Source: Vibrio echinoideorum
GTDB lineage: Bacteria > Pseudomonadota > Gammaproteobacteria > Enterobacterales > Vibrionaceae
Assembly: GCF_024347455.1 (NCBI RefSeq)
Contig: NZ_AP025483.1
Coordinates: 2,108,001-2,172,000, forward strand
DNA length: 64,000 nucleotides
Reading direction: 5' to 3'
Position numbers and translations under genes: made by a program. Position 1 is the first letter of the stretch. Each line of letters starts with the position of its first letter. This document shows positions 56,320 to 64,000 of this stretch, in pieces. Below the pieces are notes generated by a model. The model saw only the letters and a list, made by a program, of their open reading frames with translations, did no database searches and was not told the origin of the DNA.

Positions 56320-57522
56320 TTAGATGTCAGCTACATCAAACTCAACAGCTGGATTAACATCAGCTTCGTAATCAACACCTTCAATGCCAAAACCGAATAA
56401 CTTCAAGAATTCTTCTTTGTACTCAACGTAGTCAGTCAGTTCTTTTAGGTTCTCAGTTGTGATTTGAGGCCATAGGTTGCGACAGTGTTCTTGGATGTCT
56501 TCGCGAAGTTCTAGGTCATCTAGACGTAGACGGTTCACTTCATCAACTTCTGCTGCGCTGCCGTCTTCTTTATATAGACGTTGGCTGAACATACGGAAGA
56601 TTTGTTCCATACAACCTTCGTGAATGCCTTCTTCACGCATTTTCTTGAACACCATAGCGATGTAAAGAGGCATAACAGGAATAGCAGAACTTGCTTGAGT
56701 CACAACAGACTTAAGAACAGCAACGTTTGCTGTACCGCCAGTCTGGCCTAGTTTCTCGCTAAGTGCTGACGCTGCACGGTCTAGATCCATCTTAGCTTTG
56801 CCTAGCGCGCCATCCCAGTAGATTGGCCACGTTAGTTCAGTACCGATGTAGCTGTAAGCAACCGTCTTACAACCGTCAGCTAAAACACCCGCTTCAGAAA
56901 GTGCGTTGATCCAAAGTTCCCAATCTTCACCGCCCATTACAGTAACAGTGTCTTTGATCTCTTCGTCAGTAGCAGGCTCAACGCTTGCTTCAATAATCGC
57001 GTCTTTGTTCGTATCTACTGCTGTAGATGTGTACGTTTCACCGATAGGCTTTAGAGCTGAACGAATCACTTCGCCAGTCTCAGGCATTTTACGCACTGGA
57101 GATGCCAGTGAGTACACAACCATATCGATTTGACCTAGGTCTTCTTTGATCAGGTCAATAGTTTTCTGTTTAGCTTCGTTAGAGAAAGCATCGCCGTTAA
57201 GGCTTTTTGAATACAGGCCTTCTTCTTTAGCAAGCTTGTCGAACGCTGCTGAGTTGTAAAAGCCAGCTGTGCCAGTCTTTTTCTCAGTACCGGCTTTCTC
57301 GAAGAAAACACCGATAGTTGAAGCGCCGCCACCAAATGCAGCCGCAATACGTGAAGACAAGCCGTAGCCACTTGAAGAGCCAACAACGAGTACACGTTTA
57401 GGTGCATTTGCGATTGGGCCTTGAGCTTTTGTGTAAGCAATTTGTTCTTTTACATTAGCTTCACAACCGACTGGATGTGTTGTAGTACAGATGAATCCGC
57501 GAATTCGAGGTTTGATGATCAT
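56320..57522 (-). CDS. fabV: Enoyl-ACP reductase FabV
   Basis: The protein has 400 residues from the ATG at 57520-57522 ([20 protein letters not shown]), with AAGGAAG upstream. Features: the dinucleotide-binding segment [24 protein letters not shown], the catalytic Y-X8-K in [12 protein letters not shown], and the length typical of FabV (FabI is about 260). It carries out the last reductive step of fatty acid elongation using NADH. FabV enzymes, first described in V. cholerae, are naturally tolerant of triclosan. It is monocistronic, upstream on the map of fadE, so synthesis and degradation genes adjoin. Confidence 0.96.
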   Translation of the reverse strand: MIIKPRIRGFICTTTHPVGCEANVKEQIAYTKAQGPIANAPKRVLVVGSSSGYGLSSRIAAAFGGGASTIGVFFEKAGTEKKTGTAGFYNSAAFDKLAKEEGLYSKSLNGDAFSNEAKQKTIDLIKEDLGQIDMVVYSLASPVRKMPETGEVIRSALKPIGETYTSTAVDTNKDAIIEASVEPATDEEIKDTVTVMGGEDWELWINALSEAGVLADGCKTVAYSYIGTELTWPIYWDGALGKAKMDLDRAASALSEKLGQTGGTANVAVLKSVVTQASSAIPVMPLYIAMVFKKMREEGIHEGCMEQIFRMFSQRLYKEDGSAAEVDEVNRLRLDDLELREDIQEHCRNLWPQITTENLKELTDYVEYKEEFLKLFGFGIEGVDYEADVNPAVEFDVADI

Positions 57523-57690
57523 ATTCAACTTCCTTAAAAAATCAGGTTAAGGATAAGAGTTTCGTACGCAAATGGCATCTAATTTCTGTAAAAATGTGGT
57601 GAAAATGCAAGTGGTTGGAGCACTCAGGTCATATTTGCTGACTAAGTCACCATTTGTTAACGCATCTATTGCGATTTCTACGACAAAAAC

Positions 57691-57721
57691 AAAAAAAGGC
57701 ACCTTATAAGGTGCCTTTTAT
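57691..57721 (-). terminator. Intrinsic terminator for fadE
   Basis: AAAGGCACCTTATAAGGTGCCTTT-type palindrome (stem AAGGCACCTT) with a T-run on the minus strand. Confidence 0.9.
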
Positions 57722-57732
57722 CATTTCTTTAT

Positions 57733-60015
57733 CTAAGCAACGCTATTTAGCTTAGGTTTTAACTCTTTTCGCGTCAAAGTTTCACTAAAGTCATGGCTGA
57801 AGTGATCAACTTGAATCGCAGCGTAACGCAGTTTATCCGCAGCTACGATTTGGTCTACTTCTTCTTGAGTCAACACATCAGCAGCAAGTGCTTGAGCCAG
57901 TTTATCGGCTAGCAAGCCTTTACGAGCGACTTTACCCTCTTTCACAGCTTTGAAGATCTTACGTTCCAGAGGCTTAATGCTGTACATCGCATTGAAAGCG
58001 TTCTCCATAAGACCAACACTATCATCCTCTTCCTTACCAATGTAGCAAAGGTGAGTCAGACGTTCACGGTGTGCACCTGGAGTCATCAAGCTTTCTGCCA
58101 GTTGAACCGTTAGGTTATCACTTGGTTTCTCGAAGTGGTTACCTACAGGGAAAACTAAACCTTTCAGCACTTTCCCAACCATCTTGTTCGGGAAGTTACG
58201 GTACGCTTCTTGTAGTGACTTAGCCGCATTGTGGAAACAGTGTTGAACCGCGTAGTGTACGTAGTCTAGGTCAGCTTGTTGACGACCTTCATCCTCATAC
58301 TTCTTAAGCGCAGCCGAAGCCATGTATAGGTAACTTAGGCCATCGCCCAAACGTGCAGAGATAAGCTCTTTACGTTTCAGCTCACCACCTAGCGTAAGCA
58401 TTGCGAAATCAGCACTTACCGCTAACGCACGGCTCAAACGAGTTAGGTCTTGGTAGTAAGGTTTTGTTGGGCCACTCATGTCGGCTTTAATAAATTTAGA
58501 GCCCGTAAGTGCTGCACCAAACGCGCCAAACGTGTTCTTAGTTGCGTGTGAGATGTGCTTAAACAACAAGCTATCAAAGTCTTTTGCACCTTGTTTCTCA
58601 TCTGGGTTCGCTGCCGCTTCCATTTCGCTCAATACGTATGGGTGACAACGTGTCGCACCTTGACCGAAGATCATCAGGTTACGAGTTAGGATGTTCGCAC
58701 CTTCTACTGTGATAGCAACTGGAATACCTAGGTAAGGCGCAGCCAAATAGTTCATTGGGCCATCTTGAATTGCACGACCTGAATGGATATCCATTGAGTC
58801 ATTCAAAATAGTACGTGCCATTTCTGTCATGTGATATTTAGCGATAGCCGTTACGATACCTGGTTTCTCTTTCATATCTAGCGACGTAGTTGTCAACGTA
58901 CGAGTTGCTTCTAACAGATACGTTAAACCACCAATACGACCTAAGCTCTCAGCAACACCTTCAAATTTACCAATCGACATGCCAAACTGCTTACGAACAT
59001 AAGCGTACGCGCCGGTCGTTTTCGCTGTTAGGTGGCCCATCGCCGTGCCAAGTGCGGGTAATGAGATACCACGACCTGCAGACAGACATTCCACCAGCAT
59101 ACGCCAACCTTTACCTGCATAGTCAGCACCACCGATTAGCCACTCCATTGGAATGAACACATCGTGACCACGTGTAGGACCGTTCATAAATGCAAGGCCA
59201 AGTGGATCATGACGCTCACCAATCACAACACCTTCGTGATCAGCTGGGATAAGCGCACAAGTGATACCAATGTCTTCCTTATCGCCAAGCAGCTTTTCTG
59301 GATCGTGCAGTTTGAACGCCAAACCCAGAACAGTCGCGACAGGTGCAAGCGTAATGTATCGCTTGTTCCAATTCAGTTTGATACCTAGTGTTTCTTTGCC
59401 TTCATGCATTCCCATACAAACAGTGCCAACATCAGGGATACCTCCCGCATCAGAACCCGCTTCAGGGCCTGTTAGCGCGAAACATGGAATGTCGGTACCG
59501 TCAGCAAGACGAGGTAACCAGTAATCTTTTTGATCTTGAGTACCGTAGTGAGACAAGAGCTCACCAGGGCCAAGAGAGTTTGGAACCATTACCGAAACCG
59601 CAGTACTGATGCTTCGAGTCGCAATCTTAGTTACGATGGTAGAGTTTGCGTGCGCTGAAAATTCACGACCACCGTACGATTTCGCAATAATTAGGGAAAA
59701 GAAACGCTCTTTGCGTAAGAAGTTCCACACTTCCTCAGGAAGATCTCGGTCTTCTTTTACAATTTTGTGGTCATCAAGCATAGCAAGCAAGGTTTCAAGT
59801 TCATTGTCCATGAACGATTGCTCTTCCGCTGTTAGCTGAGGTTTTGGATATTGATGCAGCTTAGTGAAATCTGGTTTACCAGAAAACAGCTCTCCGTCCC
59901 ACCACACACTACCTGCTTCCATTGCTTCTTTCTCGGTGCTAGATAGTGGTGGTAGTACTTTTTTAAAGAGTTTAAAAGCTGGGTCACTTACCCATTTTTG
60001 TCTTAGAGAGCTCAT
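57733..60015 (-). CDS. fadE: Acyl-CoA dehydrogenase FadE
   Basis: The 760 residues are shorter than E. coli FadE (814) but share its plan: an N-terminal extension, the acyl-CoA dehydrogenase core (about 95-480, with CFALTGPEAGSDAGG and the catalytic glutamate in TVEGANILTRNLMIFGQGA), and a C-terminal DUF1974-type domain (about 490-760). It carries out the first oxidation of fatty acid beta-oxidation with FAD. It follows psrA by 55 bases on the same strand, so the two probably form one operon. The ATG at 60013-60015 has AAGGA upstream. Confidence 0.95.
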   Translation of the reverse strand: MSSLRQKWVSDPAFKLFKKVLPPLSSTEKEAMEAGSVWWDGELFSGKPDFTKLHQYPKPQLTAEEQSFMDNELETLLAMLDDHKIVKEDRDLPEEVWNFLRKERFFSLIIAKSYGGREFSAHANSTIVTKIATRSISTAVSVMVPNSLGPGELLSHYGTQDQKDYWLPRLADGTDIPCFALTGPEAGSDAGGIPDVGTVCMGMHEGKETLGIKLNWNKRYITLAPVATVLGLAFKLHDPEKLLGDKEDIGITCALIPADHEGVVIGERHDPLGLAFMNGPTRGHDVFIPMEWLIGGADYAGKGWRMLVECLSAGRGISLPALGTAMGHLTAKTTGAYAYVRKQFGMSIGKFEGVAESLGRIGGLTYLLEATRTLTTTSLDMKEKPGIVTAIAKYHMTEMARTILNDSMDIHSGRAIQDGPMNYLAAPYLGIPVAITVEGANILTRNLMIFGQGATRCHPYVLSEMEAAANPDEKQGAKDFDSLLFKHISHATKNTFGAFGAALTGSKFIKADMSGPTKPYYQDLTRLSRALAVSADFAMLTLGGELKRKELISARLGDGLSYLYMASAALKKYEDEGRQQADLDYVHYAVQHCFHNAAKSLQEAYRNFPNKMVGKVLKGLVFPVGNHFEKPSDNLTVQLAESLMTPGAHRERLTHLCYIGKEEDDSVGLMENAFNAMYSIKPLERKIFKAVKEGKVARKGLLADKLAQALAADVLTQEEVDQIVAADKLRYAAIQVDHFSHDFSETLTRKELKPKLNSVA

Positions 60016-60070
60016 AGTTCAGATCCTTTTGTTCACTATATTGGTTGTGAATGTTTCGCTTTTTATTGTT

Positions 60071-60700
60071 TTATTCTTCTGCTGACATGCCAGCGGCTAA
60101 ATATGGAATAAGAATATCGACCACTGCTTTAGCATCTATTCGCTTGCCGTAATCATTCTCTGCGATTTCTACGAGAGCCTGACTGGAAGCCATGGTGAAT
60201 ACACAAGTCCCTAAGGTGAAGTGTAATCGCCAAAATAACTGTTCTTGAGTGAGGTTCGGGTTGGCTTTCATTACTGAGTTGGTAAATAAAGTCAGTACTT
60301 CGCTGTAGCGAGTTGTAATGAACCAACGCAAGTGCCCTTGTACATCGGTGTAACCACGCCCAATAAGTAACATGAATCGGCTAGTACCATTCGGCCTAAC
60401 ATCATTAAGCGCTCTTAATGGCTGCCTTAAAGACTCAAACACATCATTCATAGAATACGTTTCGTTCAAGTTTAAGTTCACTAAAGCGTCTTGCAGCGCA
60501 GGCATAAATGCTTCTAAGTATCGATTGAGTACTGCACGAACCAGAGTTTTCTTATCGCCAAAGTGGTAGTTCACTGAAGCAAGATTGACATTAGCTTTAC
60601 CCGTAATAGTGCGTAAAGAGGTGTCATTAAAACCATGCTCAGCAAATAAGCCTTCAGCAACATCTAAGATTTTTTCTTTGGTTGTACTTCTTGGTGCCAT
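60071..60700 (-). CDS. psrA: TetR-family fatty-acid regulator PsrA
   Basis: The protein has 209 residues from MAPRSTTKEKILDVAEGLFAEHGF (ATG at 60698-60700; three more codons are open upstream). The TetR helix-turn-helix covers about 8-55 (TITGKANVNLASVNYHFGDKKTLVRAVL). It resembles PsrA of Shewanella, Pseudomonas and Vibrio, a repressor of fatty acid degradation released by long-chain fatty acids or acyl-CoA. It is encoded immediately upstream of fadE, with a PsrA-type operator 16 bases before the start. The VrrA-like sRNA gene lies behind it, as in V. cholerae. Confidence 0.88.
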   Translation of the reverse strand: MAPRSTTKEKILDVAEGLFAEHGFNDTSLRTITGKANVNLASVNYHFGDKKTLVRAVLNRYLEAFMPALQDALVNLNLNETYSMNDVFESLRQPLRALNDVRPNGTSRFMLLIGRGYTDVQGHLRWFITTRYSEVLTLFTNSVMKANPNLTQEQLFWRLHFTLGTCVFTMASSQALVEIAENDYGKRIDAKAVVDILIPYLAAGMSAEE

Positions 60701-60715
60701 TTCAATCACTCGTAT

Positions 60716-60729
60716 TAAACAACTGTTTG
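60716..60729. promoter_or_regulatory. PsrA-type operator
   Basis: TAAACAACTGTTTG, i.e. AAAC-N4-GTTT (60717-60728), fits the PsrA consensus (C/G)AAAC-N2-4-GTTT(G/C) known from Pseudomonas. It lies 16 bases upstream of the psrA start codon, suggesting autoregulation of psrA-fadE. Confidence 0.6.
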
Positions 60730-60870
60730 AAATATACCCTTAGCACATTTATTTAACAAGCAAGCAACATCACATTTTCACAAATTGGTCGTACCAGTTG
60801 ATAAAACTAGACACTAACCGATTGAATAAATGTGTGTTTACGAAAAAAGGAAAAATTAATGAATTTTCTG

Positions 60871-60899
60871 GGAACTGAAATAGAAATGGAGGGTCATAA
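60871..60899 (+). promoter_or_regulatory. Sigma-E-type promoter
   Basis: GGAACTG (60871-60877), a 16-base spacer and TCATAA (60894-60899) match the extracytoplasmic-stress sigma-E pattern (GGAACTT, N16, TC-rich -10). Transcription should start near 60905, at the expected 5' end of the sRNA. Confidence 0.6.
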
Positions 60900-60904
60900 A
60901 TTAA

Positions 60905-61038
60905 GTAGAAAACAGAGTATTTAGAAGTTTAACAGGCCGTCAAACTTGTTTCTCCCTGCTTTCTTAATTACTGCATTTTTCCTTATTAACTCCTATACTT
61001 GTATCCGCCCAAACCGTGTTGGTTTGGGCTTTTTTTTT
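60905..61038 (+). ncRNA. vrrA: VrrA-like sigma-E-dependent small RNA
   Basis: About 134 nt from the predicted start to the end of a strong terminator that belongs to no protein gene on this strand. V. cholerae VrrA is about 140 nt, sigma-E-dependent, represses outer-membrane proteins, and lies beside the TetR-family gene (VC1741) next to an acyl-CoA dehydrogenase gene, the same position as here. Pyrimidine stretches such as TTTCTCCCTGC (about 60949-60959) and AACTCCT could pair with ribosome-binding sites. The identity rests on position, promoter and size, not on alignment. The exact 5' end is inferred. Confidence 0.7.
61007..61038 (+). terminator. Strong intrinsic terminator of the sRNA
   Basis: GCCCAAACC-GTGTT-GGTTTGGGC followed by T9. 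The nearest plus-strand protein gene ends more than 4 kb upstream, so this terminator has no protein-coding owner. Confidence 0.95.
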
Positions 61039-61353
61039 GCCTATATCTGTACATTTCCTGCCTATTTAAGCCGTTAGAACATCAAAATTACCGATCTTTC
61101 TTTATGCGTCAACAATCGCAAATCAAGCTATTGAGTTAAAACACAATAAGAACGGCGACTAATTTAGGCCCATTTGTAAATTTACCGTCATGTATACAGG
61201 TTGATTATCGTAAATACCAACTTAAGTAATTTTCTTCATTAAACTTCTCATTTTTCAAACAAATGGCCTAAGCTTCGTTTAACAAGGTTAACAATTTTTC
61301 ACTAATTGCTCTTATCCATAGAGAAGACAGTTACAAGTAGAAGGAGAACTACT
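61039..61353. other. 315-bp upstream region of the TolC gene
   Basis: AT-rich leader between the sRNA terminator and the TolC-family gene. It ends in a strong ribosome-binding site (AAGGAG, 61341-61346). No gene or clear operator seen. Confidence 0.45.
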
Positions 61354-62661
61354 TTGAGATTGTTTAAGTTATCGATTTTAAGCTGCTGCTTAGCAGCTGC
61401 ACCCGTCTTTGCTCAAACTTTAGAGCAGGCCGTTGCTATCACCTTGGCTACAAATCCTGAGATCAAAAGCATCTTCAATGACTATGTGAGCGTCAAAAAA
61501 CGAAATGATGCAGCAGGTGGTGCTTACAGACCAAGTATCGACCTTGATGCTGGTATCGGTTACGAAGGTATAAACCCAGCGCCAAATAACGGCCCTGATA
61601 CAGACCTAACGCGAAAAGAAGCGACAATATCCCTCACTCAGTTGTTGTGGGATGGTTCTTCAACGCTAAACGACATTGATCGTACTGCCGCAGAAGCAGA
61701 ATCGGTTCGTTTACAATTAATAGCTGATGCCGAAGATAAAGCCTTAGAGGTTACCCAAATTTACTTAGACGCAGTAAAAGCAACTGAAGTACTCGCCCTC
61801 TCGGAAAGTAACCTTGCCGTGCACAAAAAGATATATAAAGACATAAAAAGACGAGCAGTTTCGGGCATAGGCTCAACGGCTGATGTATCACAAGTAGAAG
61901 CTAGGATTGCAAAAGCTCATGGTAACTTATTGGCTGCGCAAAATAATTTAATCGATACGCACACCCAATTCCGAAGAATTGTTGGTCAACAACCTCTCGG
62001 CTTAGTTTACCCAAGGGCAGATATTTCTAAGATCCCCCTATCTTTAACTGACGCTATCGTTGACGCGTTAGACAGACACCCTGTAATCAAGATAGCGGCC
62101 GCAGATGTTGATTCCGCGCACTTCCAATACAAGCAATCGAAAGGGGTTAATTATCCTACTTTCTCCATTGAAGCTTCTCAATCATGGCGAGATGATGCAG
62201 GGGGCGATGAAGGCTCAAGTCAAGAAACGTTAGCTATGCTGAGAATGCGCTATAACCTTTACAACGGAGGCACAGACAGTGCTAACTCAGAAGCAGCCGC
62301 TTATCAGCTGAATAAAGCAAAGGATCTGAGAGATCGAGCTTATCGTCAGGTAGAAGAAGGACTTCGCCTTTCTTGGAGTGCATTGGATCTAACACTGCAA
62401 CAAAAGAACTTTTTATCCGACCACGTAGATTCAGCCTCAGAAACTGTTATCGCATATGAGAAACAATATCGAATAGGTAAACGTACGTTGCTTGATTTGC
62501 TCAACACAGAAAACGAATTGTTTGAAGCCCGTAAAGATTACTTAGATGCACATTACTCAGAACAATACGCTAAATATCGCGTAATGAATGCAACAGGTTC
62601 TTTATTGAATGCTCTACTGGTCGACATTCCAGAAGAGTGGACAACGGCCGTGGAGTATTAA
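61354..62661 (+). CDS. TolC-family outer-membrane channel of type I secretion
   Basis: The protein has 435 residues, starting at TTG 61354 because AAGGAGA lies seven bases upstream and the protein then begins with a clean signal peptide (RLFKLSILSCCLAAAPVFAQ). The frame extends to 61306 without support. Two TolC repeats are present: TLEQAVAITLATNPEIKSIFNDY near the start and SLTDAIVDALDRHPVIKIAAADVD near 230, plus long amphipathic helices. It resembles the LapE/AggA type used to export large RTX adhesins. The next gene starts at its stop codon (TAATG overlap). Confidence 0.88.
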   Translation: MRLFKLSILSCCLAAAPVFAQTLEQAVAITLATNPEIKSIFNDYVSVKKRNDAAGGAYRPSIDLDAGIGYEGINPAPNNGPDTDLTRKEATISLTQLLWDGSSTLNDIDRTAAEAESVRLQLIADAEDKALEVTQIYLDAVKATEVLALSESNLAVHKKIYKDIKRRAVSGIGSTADVSQVEARIAKAHGNLLAAQNNLIDTHTQFRRIVGQQPLGLVYPRADISKIPLSLTDAIVDALDRHPVIKIAAADVDSAHFQYKQSKGVNYPTFSIEASQSWRDDAGGDEGSSQETLAMLRMRYNLYNGGTDSANSEAAAYQLNKAKDLRDRAYRQVEEGLRLSWSALDLTLQQKNFLSDHVDSASETVIAYEKQYRIGKRTLLDLLNTENELFEARKDYLDAHYSEQYAKYRVMNATGSLLNALLVDIPEEWTTAVEY

Positions 62662-63272
62662 TGATGAAGATACCTTACTTATTACTTTCAACATTAACGA
62701 TATCTTTATGTGCATGCTCTAGCCAACAAGAAGAGCCTTACATAGAAATACCTGAAGCTGAACAGATTTCTGATCTGCAAGATAACGACAAAGACGGTGT
62801 GGTGAATGCTCGAGACACATGCCCTGGCACACCAGAAGCATCGCTCGTCGATAATGATGGCTGCGGAGAAACCATTCGCTCGGAAGAAGTCAGACAACTG
62901 AAAATCCTCTTTGCAAATGACTCTTATGAAGTTAACCCCATCTTTTCAGATCAAATCAGTACGATGGCTGAATTCTTAGAAACATACAAAAGCGCGTCAA
63001 TCGAGATTCAAGGCTACGCGAGTAAAGTGGGCGCTAACGATTACAACTTAGATTTGTCGAAGAAACGAGCCCATCGTGTTGAAGATGAACTGTTGTCAAA
63101 TGGCATCGAACCTAGTCGAGTGAGAATTGTCGGTTATGGTGAAGAGCGACTAGAAAGTGATGGTGACGACCCAACATCACACGCTTTGAACCGTAAAGTA
63201 ACGGCTACGGTTGTCGGGCTAAACCAAGAGATCGTTGAAGAATGGACCATATTTACCACGCTAGAAAAATAA
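62661..63272 (+). CDS. OmpA-family lipoprotein with calcium-binding repeat
   Basis: The 203 residues start in a TAATGATG overlap with the TolC gene (the second ATG is also possible; GGAG lies in the TolC tail). A lipoprotein signal (LLLSTLTISLCAC) is followed by a thrombospondin-type-3 motif (DNDKDGVVNARDTCPGTP) and an OmpA peptidoglycan-binding domain (about 85-190: IEIQGYASKVGANDYNLDLSKKRAHRVEDEL). It probably anchors the TolC-type channel or its adhesin to the cell wall. The ABC transporter and adhesin partners are not in view downstream. Confidence 0.88.
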   Translation: MMKIPYLLLSTLTISLCACSSQQEEPYIEIPEAEQISDLQDNDKDGVVNARDTCPGTPEASLVDNDGCGETIRSEEVRQLKILFANDSYEVNPIFSDQISTMAEFLETYKSASIEIQGYASKVGANDYNLDLSKKRAHRVEDELLSNGIEPSRVRIVGYGEERLESDGDDPTSHALNRKVTATVVGLNQEIVEEWTIFTTLEK

Positions 63273-63343
63273 CGTGACATTGTCACCTTGTTTGTAAAAG
63301 GAGTTGTAGGTAGTGCGGGGAATATACAGGTAACGCGTTTAGG

Positions 63344-63373
63344 CCTGATGATATTAGAACTAATATTATCAGG
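63344..63373 (+). other. Long hairpin after the OmpA-lipoprotein gene
   Basis: CCTGATGATATTA-GAAC-TAATATTATCAGG forms a 13-bp stem with one G-U pair and a tetraloop. There is no T-run, and a proper terminator follows at 63413-63447. It may be an mRNA 3' structure or a protein-binding palindrome. Confidence 0.6.
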
Positions 63374-63412
63374 TCATCAGACGATGAATATTAGCTAGGA
63401 CATAAAATCAAT

Positions 63413-63447
63413 AAAGCCGTGATAAGGTTACCTATCACGGCTTTTTT
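63413..63447. terminator. Bidirectional terminator
   Basis: AAGCCGTGATA / TATCACGGCTT followed by TTTT. Between the OmpA-lipoprotein gene (+) and nhaA (-). Confidence 0.92.
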
Positions 63448-63541
63448 GTTCTTTGTTGTCACATGAATCGGGGGAACGATTCTGCGACTAAATTCTCGTT
63501 ACTCAATGAGTAGGCTCGCAATTAAACGAGCCTACTCACGA

Positions 63542-64000
63542 TTAAAGTTTTACTTCTTGTTGCTTCGTACTCGGTAGAGAAATACGTAGCAGGAAATAAC
63601 CCAGAATTGCAGCTGTTGTCGAACCCATCAGGATACCTAGTCGAGCAAACGTATCAAACTCTGCGTTCGTTGGACCAAATGCCAGTGAAGAGATAAAGAT
63701 AGACATTGTAAAACCAATACCACACAACACAGATACTGCGAAGATGTTCATGAAGTTGACACCTTCAGGTAGCTTAGCGATACCCAGTTTCACCGCACCC
63801 CAGCTGAATGCAAAGATACCTAGAGGCTTACCAATCAATAGACCCATAGCGATACCTAGCGGTAACATGCCTGTTAGGCTTGAGATTGAGATACCTTCCA
63901 ACGAAATACCTGCGTTTGCAAATGCAAAGACTGGCAAGATTGCGAATGCCACGTAAGGATGCAGAGCATGCTCTAGGTGTTTCAATGGAGAATAGTCGCC
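63542..64000 (-). CDS. nhaA: Na+/H+ antiporter NhaA, C-terminal part (5' end outside the window)
   Basis: Open to the window edge, 152 residues visible from [31 protein letters not shown] to the end. The NhaA signatures [28 protein letters not shown] and [17 protein letters not shown] match the last membrane helices of E. coli NhaA (about 390 residues). It exports sodium in exchange for protons across the inner membrane and supports growth in salt, fitting a marine organism. Confidence 0.95.
   Translation of the reverse strand, partial: GDYSPLKHLEHALHPYVAFAILPVFAFANAGISLEGISISSLTGMLPLGIAMGLLIGKPLGIFAFSWGAVKLGIAKLPEGVNFMNIFAVSVLCGIGFTMSIFISSLAFGPTNAEFDTFARLGILMGSTTAAILGYFLLRISLPSTKQQEVKL

Overview
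The window is a chromosomal segment of a Vibrio, most likely of the Splendidus group. This rests on recognisable Vibrio-type proteins: TyrR, a single-chain class I fumarase, an H-NOX/hybrid-kinase pair, SdaC/SdaA, TfoX, PanP, HexR, FabV and FadE/PsrA. Synteny agrees: ycjX-ycjF-tyrR as in other gammaproteobacteria, and an apparent VrrA small RNA beside psrA-fadE. I see no prophage, integron, insertion sequence, CRISPR array, tRNA or rRNA. It looks like ordinary core genome with a few accessory genes.

Layout. 1-9.1 kb: the C-terminus of a large Hsp70-like protein (+), then a leftward block with two small hypotheticals, rimJ, tyrR, ycjF, ycjX, a small membrane protein and fumarase. 9.3-19.8 kb: pabB (+), the NO-sensing pair hnoX-hqsK (-), nudL (+), the serine uptake and deamination pair sdaC-sdaA (+), an aromatic amino acid permease (-) and queD (-). 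20-34 kb: a chemotaxis receptor with a c-type haem motif (+), a SulP transporter (-), asnS (+), a secreted trypsin-like protease with a secreted partner (-), a small membrane protein (-), a MocR regulator (-), an HD-GYP phosphodiesterase (+), aspC (+) and an outer-membrane protein (-). 34-48 kb: a cNMP/CBS/DUF294 nucleotidyltransferase-like protein coupled to a DnaQ-like exonuclease (+), a MOSC protein, an AraC regulator, serC, a DUF945 protein, a two-component pair with a degenerate receiver, a barrel protein, tfoX, an HDOD protein and lysO. 48-64 kb: panP, hexR, an iron-type alcohol dehydrogenase with a Cys-rich tail, grxA, ybjL, fabV, fadE-psrA, the VrrA-like sRNA, a TolC/OmpA-lipoprotein operon and the C-terminus of nhaA.

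The strongest unexplained signal is architectural. At least eleven genes of unrelated function carry a short tandem repeat that starts at, overlaps or closely follows the stop codon, usually before an intrinsic terminator. Periods are 6, 7, 8, 13, 15, 17, 18, 20 or 21 bp, and the unit sequence differs at every locus. In ycjF, sdaA and the exonuclease gene the unit itself carries the stop codon, so stops recur in frame; after the exonuclease gene twelve stop codons follow one another. I know of no described element that explains this. Two weaker arrays sit in 5' intergenic regions, so the 3' preference is strong but not absolute.

Regulatory signals read from sequence include a 30-bp perfect palindrome with a TyrR-box core upstream of tyrR, a PurR-like operator upstream of sdaC, an intrinsic terminator abutting the sdaA ribosome-binding site, a hairpin that would hide the tfoX ribosome-binding site, a PsrA-type operator upstream of psrA, and a sigma-E-type promoter feeding the sRNA. 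Functional themes are amino acid metabolism (serine, aspartate, aromatic, lysine export), fatty acid synthesis and degradation (FabV, FadE, PsrA), and sensing of NO, haem ligands or redox, and c-di-GMP.
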